Shown here piece by piece: positions 22,901 through 34,900 of a stretch of 64,000 nucleotides of DNA (position 1 is the stretch's first letter; each line of letters opens with the position of its first letter). A program made the translations under genes and the position numbers. Where the stretch lies: contig CM040747.1 in the NCBI GenBank assembly GCA_022829145.1, positions 30,158,936 to 30,222,935 of the forward strand, written 5' to 3'. The notes beneath the pieces are model-generated. The model did not search any database and was not told where the DNA came from. It saw nothing but the letters and a program-made list of their open reading frames with translations. This DNA is from Albula goreensis. Its lineage: Eukaryota; Chordata; Actinopteri; Albuliformes; Albulidae.

Positions 22901-25900
22901 TTGTCCTCCCCAATCCCTATTTCTATCTAATCTTTCTGCATCTCTCTCAAACTCTCCCTTCTCTAGTATCTACCTCTTTCATGTCTCCTTCATGAGGTAA
23001 AGGTTTAGCATCTGATGGGAGCGCACTGATAGACCAGGCCTACAGATAGACACTTCCCACTTTCATGTGCATTGTCCAGCATACGTGCTCAAAATACACT
23101 ACCCGGCAGGACACTTTCACATTTTCTAATGTGACTTTTTGTTTCCGTTCCCCTCGGCAATTTTAAAGTTCTCCATAATGTGTAAATTGTAAACTGAAAC
23201 TGTTTTGCTTTGTGGTTTTGATGCGTTCATATTGCATTTATTCAATAACGTATTTAAACCAGAGTGAGTCCTTACATGCAGGTTAACGTTACCAGAGTGA
23301 TGTGTCTCAGGGTGTTAACTATCACATATACATATGAAGTAATTGTCCATCATGATTGATTAGCTTGTGAAAGTAGCATAGCAACCACCAAGTGCAAACT
23401 ACAGTAAATGCCTTCTGGTAATTCTCAGGAATTTGTCACCTTTGGTCGCTTCACCAATTAGCGTGGTTTTGGTTACTATCTGTAGTCTATCTCTGTTGTG
23501 TTGTCAGAAAATCTTGTATTGGTTTTTGGTATTAGATGAATGACTGACTTGGATTTGGTGTTGGACTACACCTCCATTTTGAGTCATGCCTACTCAACAT
23601 TGTGAATGGTCAGACGTCATAGGTAAACAACTTCCACTATGTCTGGCAGCATTTGGACACATGACAGAGAAAGTAGGTTGTCTGTTTGTCAGGCCCAGAA
23701 CTATGGCTCCTGCACACAGAATTTAAAATGGTCTCTTGCAATGTTGTCACCACCATAAGAACTTGGAGACTATAAAATCTTTGTTTAGGATTAAAAACTT
23801 AACCTGTTTCCTCAGTTATGTTTTAACCCATCCTTATCAGTCAGTTTTCTGAATCTATCCACACTCAGATTTTTTAATTCTAGAAGATATGTTTGGTAAA
23901 CCTTTAAGAGTTAAATTTATCAGTTTACTTTGATAGTGTAACTATGGCTGCTGCCGCCTGTGACTGAAATGGTAACCCCAGTGAGGTGTGATGGCAGGAA
24001 CCCTCACCTATGCTGTGTGAAACCAGTGTAGCATCCAGTTTGTCCCCTCTGTCCAGCTGCCCAGAAACCAGGCTGTTAGTGAAGCCGCTCCCCCCAGCCA
24101 CACACTGCAGAGACACACAGAGACCCGCACTCACATTCAGAACTGCATCGTCAGCCTAGCTCAGTTCAGTTTGGTTCAGCTGAATTTATTTCAATTAACC
24201 TGAATTGAATTCAACAATTCAACTCAGCTCATTTAAATTGTTCAATTCAGTCCAACTGAACTCAATTCAGTTCAGCTCAGTGCAGTGAAATTCAGTTGAG
24301 TTTAATTTAATTCAACTGAACTTAACAGCTCAGTTTAATTCAATTTGTCAATTCAGTTCAGTTAAATTCAATTTGATTCAATTAAATTCAGTTAAGGAGT
24401 TCATTTTTGTGCATCTCAACAATACTAAACAATTCAATTCAGTTCAGTTCAAATCAATTTAACATATTTACTCTATTACAGTAACAATAGATAGAACAGC
24501 AACAACAGACAGACAGTGATAACATACTCAGAAGTATTTCAACACTTTTAAATGCATCATATTGAGTGACAGCAATATTTCAACAGTAAGACACTGACAA
24601 CAACACAGACAACAACTCAACAGAACAAATTAGACATAAACACTGGAGGCCGCAGCACATCTGAATACCTACCTTTTCCACACTGAGAGTGGATCTGGGA
24701 ATGAGAAAATGAGAGAGGTAGACAGACAGACACAGAAGGAGAGAGGGAGACAGGGAGAACACAGTCAGTCAGGCTTGTATTTGGACTTTCTTGGTTTCTT
24801 TGACATCTTCCTGACCACCAGTTTCATTCACAGGCGATTTTGGCGGTCTGAGGTCGCCTCAGCTCTCTGCTCTCTGGGAACCCAATATTAGCACGGTGCA
24901 CTTGCAGGGGTGAAACCCTAGCGCCTGTCTCGGGTTGCTCTCGAAGCGCTGCGTTAGACCGCGTGTTTACACAGTGCCTGCCCTGCGCGCCGATCACATG
25001 ACTCGTTATGCAAGAGAGTGCCACCAGCCGTCAACCGAGAAAGGAAAGTCCCAGGTAAATACCTGTCGGAACACCAGGAGCACAGCCTCTACTGTTAAAA
25101 AACTGTCAGACTCTAGCTAGCCCTGGATACTCACAGTGTCTGTTGGTTTTTGGTAGGATTCAGCACTGAAGTGCTTAAGCCATTGACACCCTGTTTATCA
25201 GACATTGTGCTCCTCCAGGGCTTGAGCTATGGACCAAGAATGTGACTGCAGTCAAAATGACTGATGACTAATGACTCATGAGGGGTTAAAAAAGTACAGA
25301 AACAAAGTGTGATTTGATTGGATCCCAACCACATCACATTGCCTTGTGACTCCAGCCATTCAATCCCTGATAGAGGGCGTAGATAACCGGCCAAAGCCTC
25401 CTGTAATCTGATTGATGCAGGAGGTTTTCTGTTAGTGGATATGCTTGACTCACATGTGTTTTTTCCAATACTAATAGAAGAATAACTGACCACTGGCTTA
25501 TAAGCAAAGCACATCCTCAGGATTGGGGCTGAGATATATTACACAAGAGTGATGAGGCAGACAGGCTTACTGCTATGAAGCTTACTACTGTGATACCTGA
25601 GTAGTGAGGCTGGCATTCTAGTACCGCTCTATAGAATTTGGAGTGGACTCCCAACCACCCCGCCCTGCCCCTCACCTCTGGTGCGTCCTGCAAAGCAGTC
25701 TCAGCGCTTCCAGGTTCTCTGCCTCCGTGTCAGCGTGGGTCCTTCCTGTGGAGTTCGCCCCCTGCTGGCCGGAGGCCTTCCATTGGTACTCTGCAAGCCC
25801 AGGGAAGGAGAGTTTGTGAGAAAGGTAGGTGTATTCACGAAGCTGTGCAAAGCCTTCCATGGATGGGTTTCTCAACTGCTCAAGAGTCCAAGGGTTAAAC

Positions 25901-28900
25901 ACCCATAATTATATGGCATTTAACACTATGGGCATTTAACACTGGGAGAAGTTGAGTGAGTAGCCAGCTCCTTGGCTCCTCCCATTGTACAGCTGTCAGT
26001 CTCCTTGTTCCTTCACTCAGCCAGAAGAACTAACCGGAGCTGCAACAGCAGTGGCCCCACAAACAGGCAGGCTCACCTGCGAGTAATTTGTAATCAACTC
26101 ACCTGTGAGCATTTGCCTTCAATTAGGCCTTCTATTTAAGTACAGCCTTATAGGCTGAAGGAGAACTTTTGGGTTTTGAGTTTCCTGTCCTGGTGGCTGT
26201 GCTGGTTTTCAGTTTGACCCATGCATTATATGTTTATTGTTTGTTTCACAGTTTTTAGATGAAAAAGCCATTGACCACTTTTTTTATTAATTTTTTTAAA
26301 GTCTGTCTTCCCTCCATTTGCTACCTGGCTCAATGGCCACACCTGCCACTGCGCCACAAAGGTGATATGCTCAATTTTGAGTGTTGAGCAATGTGTTCAG
26401 ACCATTAAACGAGAGAATAAAAGAGAATCATTTACCATACATATGGTACTTAATGTTACAGGGTCATATAATGATGCAGGTTTCATGATGTAGGGACTGT
26501 AACTTCTGTAACATCCTGCTGTTTGTCTAACTTTGTGTGTGTGTGCTTTGGTAAGTTACTCTATATCTGACTAACATATGACATTTTTATTTTGCAGAGT
26601 AAATTATTCAGTGAAAATCTGACAAGTCTTTATATCATGCAGGTAAATTATTGTTTGATAATGTCCTTAGTCATCAATATAAAGCAGCAAATATATGATA
26701 GGGTAGAACAGTGGCTTTTGAGTTCTGTTCTGGGGACCCATTACGAGTTCTGGTTTTTGTTAAAGATAATCTTTTGGTCAATTAAATCAGTTAAAACACA
26801 TTTTTGTTCCACCATAATTGTAAAACTGTATTTGCTATGGAACTCAACTCAATTGACTTGGATAAGAAGTTTACATTTGGTGACCAGATGTCAACAAATT
26901 GGATAGATTTAATTTCACCACCTAAATTTATAACAAAATCATTAAAAATATAACCTCTTTCAAAACAGTATTTTGCTCCAGTACAGCCTAAATAATGGAA
27001 ACCAAGAACATGATTTCAACTGACTGATTTACAATGTGAATATAGGATATTTAATTTTCACGTCATATAGTTATTTCTGACAGCTGCCTTAGGCGAGTAA
27101 AGCATTCCTCAGTAGCAGACTTTAAAGGTGTCCACATAAGAACAACTGCCAGCTTATTTTGGTGTGAATGAACATTTATACACCCTATGGCTCCCCAGGA
27201 CTGAATTTGTGCTATTGTAGGATGTCAGTGATTGGTTGTGAAGCGTGGTTCCACAGTGCTGAGGATGGGGCTGCACCCACCACACCTTTAGAAGCCCAAA
27301 ATATCAGGTCTGGCAAACGGAGCACCCTCAATCTGCACTGCTATGTTTTTGCATTGCATGGCAGAGCTGCACAGGCAGGCATGATAACTCCATGGTCTCC
27401 CCAGAATTGCTTTGCATTCAGATGTCTTTGAAACCAGATATGTAATTACAATAAATGCAGAACCTGCATTATCACATTCCATAACTGTTAAGACTGGCTC
27501 ATAGAATAGCTGAAGTAAAAGTGCAATTTTGCATCCAATTTTTGGTCTCTCAATATTTGCAGCCAAACAAATTGACATTGTGGGGAGACTCTCTGTTGAA
27601 GGTAAATATAGCTGGCATGCTGGTGAAGAGAATAAGCAAAGTAATAGGAAGCAGATTAAAAATTTAAACTCGCACCCGAGCAGTTCTTCCATTCCTCTCT
27701 CGCAGTGGTCTCTGACGTTTGGCTCCAGATAGCTCTCGCTGAAAACGGTTAGTGGCTTTTTTTTAATTTTTCTGGAGGTGGAGGTTAGTGCCTGTAGGGC
27801 CCTTAAATCAGTAAGAGCAATGGGACTGTAGCAGAGCCTGCCCCTTGGTGCACTTACCCCACTGCTCCTGCAGGGCGGCGATATTGGACAGCAGTCTCTC
27901 ATGATACAGTTTCTCCAGATTGAGGAATTGGATCGCCCATTCATCTGAGGAAGGCCCATGTTAAGGATAGACACACAGACAAACACAGGGACAGACTGCA
28001 AAATGCCAACAAAGTAGTTGCTGAGATAGCAACACTGCTAATTTGGACTCCCTTGCAAATGAATAATCACCTGCCAGCTTCTGTTTTGCATCTGACAGAG
28101 AAAGAGAGGAGGAAACTCCCATTATGGTCATAAATGAAGGTATAATTTAACTATAAACCATTAACAATTACAGAAATACTGACGAACAAAAGTGCACAAC
28201 AAAAGGTCTTCCATTTCAGCTTCAGTGAATTGCATGAATTTTGTTTGGTGACTAGCAAGCTTTTTCTGTAATGGTTTATTTACTTAATCTCATACCTTTG
28301 AGACACCATGACTGAGAGGCAGTGAGTGTGTTGTTTGGATAGTTCTCCTAAAAGTTTAATTCACACAGCTGGAAGCTGCAGCAGCTCCACTCAAATACAT
28401 AATATGATTACTTTATAATCCTCCTTATTTTAAAACCAAAAAAATTATAACTACATGCTCAGCCACCAGAATGAATTCCGTTACCATGGCACCAATGGAA
28501 AAGGGAAGCATTTACTCTGACAGACCACAGGAAATTGTGGAAGAGGGGAAGCCCACACTTTGAGGCCATTAACAGGGTAAATAACTTCTCACAGTAACAA
28601 CCTGTTATGAAATGTATAATGGATTATTCTGCACCCATAAGGACTAAAGTTTTCCTCTCTACTCAGTTTCATTGAACACTCTTTTACATTTTACTAAAAT
28701 TTTGTGCCATGAAAACATAACGTAATTAAAATAACATAATACCTGACATTGCACTGTAATAATGTATTCAGCATTTTGTTTTTACAAAAAGATTCAAAAT
28801 GATGTATTGATGTTATAATATCTGCTGTCATTAATGGTTATGACAAATGTCATGTCTTGCCTGTAACAGTCTTATGTAGGATTTCTGGTATGTAGCTCAA

Positions 28901-31900
28901 ATTAAGTTTTATTGTTTTTACCATATTTTGTCCCATATACCTAATGCATGGATCAAATAAATGTGTTCTTTTTCATAATCTCCTTAAATTGATATTTTTA
29001 TTTATTTTGTCTAAATGATTCATTGTTAGTGGGGGAAGGCTTGTGTCTGGGTTATACCTTTGCATTAATTTGAATAAATTAATAAAAGGAGAATTCTCAC
29101 AATATTGCTAAAATAACCTTCTTTCTTTTTCTTAAGATAATCCAATGTCCCATATACAATATATATTAAATGGGGGAAGAAAGACAGACATCAGGATACA
29201 ATCTTTCTCCAGGAAGTAGGCCTCAGCTATCTGAAAGGGAGAAAAAGATTATATTAAAAACATGACCAAATCTGTTTTCAATTTCTTTACATTTGTGAGG
29301 TTAGAGGCAAGGTACAAGTTCCAGAGCTGCAGTGGTACACCAGAAGTGACTTATTTGGGAGTCTAACTTGCATCCTTTGAAGTTATAAGATATATCAGTC
29401 CTTACACTATATTGCTGCCCAGAATATACATAAAGTATAAGTACATTAGTAATGATATAATTATGTTTATGCCCATGCCATTTATAATGGTATTTTCTTC
29501 ATAGACACAGCCTGTCCTGAAGAAAAGTATATATAGTTTATAGTGGGATCTGATTGGTCCTTTTCACCCCTTGGGAGGGTCTTTAATCAGGGCCTGATCT
29601 CCTGACACCCCTGAGCACAGACTCTTTTCTGGCCTCCGTGGAGTTTAAAAAAAAAAGAGAGAGAGAGAAATGTAATAACTAATGTAGCTGTGCAGTCCCG
29701 TGATTCAAACAGTACTGTCACACACACAGGCTTTTTCAAGACCCCAGAAAGACAGGCAGAGAGAGAGAGAGAGAAACACAGAGGGTGAGACAGTAAGAGA
29801 GAAAAGAGTGAAATAAATATTCATATCACTCTTATGATTGAACCTTGTTATTATTATTATGCTTTGCAGCATGTTATTTTGAAAAAAAAATGCTTATTTT
29901 TAGCATATTTTGTTAATGAAAATGTTAAATACATGTGTATTCCTGTACATGAGTGTGTGATAAGTGAGGCTGAGGGATTGTGCTAATCACTTTAATGTAC
30001 TCTGAAATTAAATGGAAAGGCTGAGAAGGCCTAGGCTGGTTACCGTGGCACCATTACAATCCCATGATGAACAACGCTCTGCATTAAATCAGCATTTGTC
30101 AATAACTTCCGGTTACAAATCTAGTGAGTCTTGTTTTCGCTCTTCCCATAAACACTGTGATGTGAGTTCATTTCAGTTGGTGATGTAGAAAAAGAAAAAA
30201 CACTGATACTTGTATTTAATTATAAGTGAAGTGTAACTGAGGCATAGCAGGTAGGCCCACCCAGTTTAACCCTTCACCACCACATCAAGGTTTGATAATG
30301 GAAAAACCCTGTGTTAGGACATGTGCACTTTAATCAAACAGTACTCTTCCACTGACACACTCCATCCACTAGGGGGCAATGGCTTGGTTCTTGCTTCTTG
30401 GTCTCGATGTAAGCTGGCCAGGATGTGTTTGGTGTAGGCCACCTGAGCCCAACAGGAGTCTTCATGAGATGTATCCAATGCATCTTGCACCATTTGGATT
30501 TTGGATTGTTTTTCTTTTGTTTGGTTTCATTTGTTATTGGCATTGCGTTTGGACTCCATCCACATTTTAAAACAACTGAACTCCATTAGTCAACTGGGAC
30601 TAGGCTTGGGCCTTCCACCTGTGGGTCATTGCTTGGACAGGCTAAGAGGTCGGGAGGTAAGTCTGTGTTCTCTGGTTTATACATCCACCTACAGCTTGCT
30701 AGGTTAGGGATCCCTTACTAGGCCGCTAGCATTTTCTTTACATCCCCTTGATATCAAGGTGAGGTTTAGTTTGTCTCAGCGCCTGGTGGGTGGCCCATAA
30801 CGATTGGGCGCTAGTCCGTGATGTGTGTTGGGTGATAACCCGTGGATCCTCGTTGGAGGATTAGCGTTTGTTGGTGGCTGTTACATTGGTAGCAATGGCT
30901 AATGAGGTTGCAGCATCAGCTAACAGTTAGCATTTATTGTTGCAAGGCTGGTTGAGCTGTCTCTGAGTTTGGTAGACGCACTGCTTGCGTTTGATACACA
31001 CATTGCGTGACTGCAAGTGGTTTGTTTAGCCTGTGTTGTTTTGTTTTCAGAGTTTGGATGCAGCTCGTGTATGCTTTAGGCTAACTGACCAGTTTGTTGT
31101 GATTCGTCTATCTGCTGCTGGGTTCTTTGAACAGTTTGTTGGGCTCAGATGGTGTTTGTGCCGTGGGATCAATTATAATGTTTTGTTTGCTGTTGTAATA
31201 AAGTCCTTTGTTTCTGGATTGTTGCAGCAGTCTGTGTTAATGATCCTGGGGCAGGAAGTAACACGATTAGCCTTTCGCAGCCAAATTTGTTTAAATTGGT
31301 GGAGTCTTGTGAGGTAGAAGTTTCAGCTGATGCCAAGAAAACAGACACTGTAAATGTGCTGGGTATGTTATAGTTGGTGCAATGCCTTCACTGCCTATCA
31401 AGGGTATTAGTCTGCTGGAAACCAGGTCTGTGTTGCTCCAGTTGTGGGTGCTGCTCCATGTGTAGCTTCAGAGACGGAGGCATTTGAGCATGAATACCCT
31501 GCTGTTTTTCCTGCTTGAGTAGTAACCCAGTCAATATCAAAATCTGTTAAGACGACTGATGATTGTGATAAGAGCCATCAGCTCAGTCAGTGGGAAATCC
31601 TCTGTCCTCATTGGATGGTACATTTGCCAGTCCTCAGTTTAGTCGTGAGATGCTTATTAAAGAACAAATGAGTGACTCTCTGTTGTCCTGTTGAGGGAAA
31701 CAGCAGCATCTGCTGAGGAATATGGGGAAAGGGCTGAAGGGTTTTATCTCCAAAATGGCGTGGTTATACACAAGTGGAAACCACCTGATCATCCTGCTAT
31801 GGAAGAGTGGGCGAGTGGAGCAGGTGGTACTCCCAACCAGTTTTCACAAAGAGGTTTTGTGATTGGCCCATGAAGCCACCATGGCTGGACATTTAGGCAT

Positions 31901-34900
31901 TAGGAAAACACAAGTCAAACTCCCTTTATTGGCCACAGCTGCATAAAGATGTGGGTTGCATTTTGTCCATCTTGTCATTCCTGTCAGCTGGCTGGCAAGC
32001 CAAACCAGAAGGTTCCAGTTGCACATTTATGTCCTCCTCCCATGGTTGAGGGATCTTCCCCTCATGTTCTCGTGTTCACCAAAGAAAGTAAATTAATATC
32101 TGCACACCATTATTGATGTTACCATTCATTTTCCTGAGGCCATGTCTCTTCATAACATCAAAGCTCAAACACTCATTGATTCTCTATTGTAGTTCTTTTC
32201 CTGCTTTGGTTTGCCAAAAGAAGTGCAGTCTGACCGAGGCACCAATTTTACATCTGGGGTGTTTCAGCAGGCAATGTGTGAGTTGGGCATTGAGCAGGTG
32301 TTCTTCAGCATATCACCCTTAGTCCCAGAGAGCCATAGAGAGGTACCATCAGACTATTAAAAGTATGATCCAAACATTCTGCACTCAGTTTCCTGGAGAC
32401 TGGGATTGTGCTATGCCTTTTGTCCTGTTTGCTGTCAGAGACTCAGTGAAGGACTCAACCGGTTTCCCACCATTTGAGCTCGTGTTTGGTCATGACGTCC
32501 AAGGACCTTTGAAGATGGCCAAAGATCAAATCCTTGAGCAGTCTGCATTCAAAGACAGGTTGTCATCTGCTTGTGAGGTGGCCAGAGAGAGCTTAAAGGG
32601 TGCTCGAGCGTATGATGCATTATTATGATAAATAGGTTGTTTCAAGATCTTCTACCGTAGGTGATAAAGTGCTGGTGCTGACTCAAATGCGGAATGATAG
32701 TCTGAGCCCTGTGTTCAATGGGCTATATTCTGTCACATAAAATAGTGGGAGATAGGAATGATGTGGTGGTTACTTCTGATGGCACATCTGGATAACTCTG
32801 TTATCTTTGATGAGTTAGAGAAACATCTTTCACATCTGTCTGGTGAACAAAGGAAAAACATATGCACATTGCTTGGTTGTTTCCCAGATGTCACCCTGGT
32901 CACACTGCAGTTGCAATACATGATGTGGATACTGAGGGTGCTACTCCCATCAAGCAACTTCCCTACAGGACTCCTCCCTCTAAGTTCTCCATAGTCCAGG
33001 AGGAACCAGCCTATAGGGAGAGTACTGGTGCTGTTGAGCCAGGGCAGAACAGCAATTGGAGCTCGCCTGGTCCCAAAGCCCGATAGATCACTGTGACTCT
33101 GCATAGACTACCAGAAGGTGAACCAGATGACAATAATGAATGCCTTTCCTACCCCACACCTTAATGACTGTATAGATTGCATTGGTGCAGCATATCTGCC
33201 TGTGTCACATTGGTGTTGCATCAGTGTAAGGAAAAAGTTCATTTTATAGCAGTTTGGAATTAAATCATTTCAGCAGTGTAACTGTTGCATTCTACTTGTA
33301 TTAGTGGTGCATATTGAAATGAACACCGTAGCAAATTAGGCAACATGCTCCATTTTAAACATTACAGCACTAGTTAGTTAGACCATTAAAACAGAGCCCA
33401 TTGTGTCTAAGTATGACCAGGCCTTAAAGTATGAGTTGACCTTTAAAGACCCACCTGGTGTAAAGTCTGGGGCAGGAGGGCGTCGTCACTGCGCTCTCCC
33501 AGCACCTGCAGGGAGGCCAGAAGGGCGGGGCCAGGCCCAGGGCTGCCAGGGCCACTGGGGGGCACAGGAGAGGGGCTGCTGGGGTCACTTCCTGCAAAAT
33601 TGGTGGAATTAAAGGAGGAACTTGCGAAAGTGAAAATATACAATGTCTGTTTGTGTGTATTAATTATGGATATACAAGTCATAAGACCACCAAGAAGAAG
33701 TAAAGTATTAAGGCAGAGTCAATGTACCCTCACATGATACCCCTAGCTGTTTTTTTCCAACGCATAAAAATGAGTGACCTATCTTGTTCCTTTGTTTCTC
33801 AGAACAAAGAAAGACCGTTTCCACTTTTCCATTACCTGAAATGACACAGGAAGGAAGAAAAGGAGAAGTAAAACTCACACAAAAAACACATTCCTGCAGC
33901 TATACTCCACCTCTCAGTCGCTTCTCCAAACCAGCGATACGACACTAGCTCCATTCTCTAAGCTTCCATTCACTGACATAAATGGTGAGCTTAGTTTGGC
34001 TATTTGGCCTGTTATAATAGTATCTTACAAAAAAAGCTTGTTTGGAGCAGCCATGAACCTGTTTAACAGGCATGACCAATCAGCAGTCAGGAAATCTAAT
34101 TTATAGGGGTTAGCCAAGCCCCCTTTTTCCCACAGAAAGCATCAGGGGACCAGAGAATCTGACTGATTTTGGTCGAGTCAAACACATAAAAACACCGCAA
34201 ACCTGCTGACTTTTAGTTGCATGACTACATCATTAAATACCCTCACAAACTCCAAACCAGTAAAGTAAGTGTACTAACTTTTATAAGTAACTGATCTGGA
34301 GGAACAGAGGGGTCTTTTTTCCCCATTTCCTGTCACACACAGGAAGAGCAAGACTGAGTTCTCTCTTCCTGGAGTAGCATGTTGAAGCAGGTGGGCCTCT
34401 TCCATTGGGACAGCTTGAGCGGATGCGTGTTTGGCATCAGAAACGGCACATATTGCGATCATGCAGAGCTGGCTGACACTGTTTGCTGATATTGAAGTTT
34501 CCCCCTCATCGCTCACTATGTTGCTGGAAACTCCTCTCAGCTTTAGAATTCTGTGAATTCCCACCACTTGCCTGTAAAACGTTTGGATATCCTGACATGG
34601 AAGGCGCTACATATGTGCAATCTGAATCGTGACTATGACTGTTATTTAGTGAGACCTCTGCAAAGAGAGTGATGAGTTTACCCGGCTTAGACTTCTGTTT
34701 TAACCTGGTGAGGATGAGCCAATCATTGCCTTGCTAAAATGGAACTCTGGCTAAGGAGGTGCTGGTGGAGCTGGGACTCAAATACCAAGCTGCACATCAC
34801 AAAGCAGCTAATGGGTCTCAGATGTTTTCAGTCTCTATATATTTTGTGCATAAGTACAGCTGTATTCTTACATGAACTTTAGTATTTTCTCTGTGCTGAG

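Larger units (their letters stand above)
30887..33195 (+). mobile_element. Decayed Ty3/Gypsy-class element, integrase before reverse transcriptase (Gmr1-like)
   Basis: Recognisable pieces in order on + are an integrase zinc finger (HEATMAGHLG at 31869, then CHSC at 31973-31984), the catalytic-core landmark SDRGTNF (about 32229) and PES (about 32324). An integrase C-terminal block follows (STGFPPFELVFGH, 32460-32495). Then comes a linker containing LSHLSGEQRK, and then the start of reverse transcriptase (GATPIKQLPYR at about 32937; DYQKVN at 33106; DCIDCIG before 33195). Stops and frameshifts break it throughout, and the RT catalytic YxDD part and everything after it are missing. Ordinary Ty3/Gypsy elements have RT before integrase; the reverse order is known in Gmr1-type elements of deuterostomes. 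The left boundary is a guess based on a possible primer-binding site. It is inserted antisense to cnst. Confidence 0.75.
29231..33454 (-). other. cnst intron with SINE and retroelement fossils
   Basis: Intron of 4.2 kb carrying a SINE remnant (29290-29421), GA-rich tracts (29655-29800) and, on the + strand, a decayed LTR retroelement (about 30.9-33.2 kb). Confidence 0.6.

Noticed and set aside
33403-33612. + strand frame opposite the 137-nt cnst exon
   Set aside because: It is the shadow of a GC-rich minus-strand exon that is fixed by phase and by the LHQ-IAEAYF junction.
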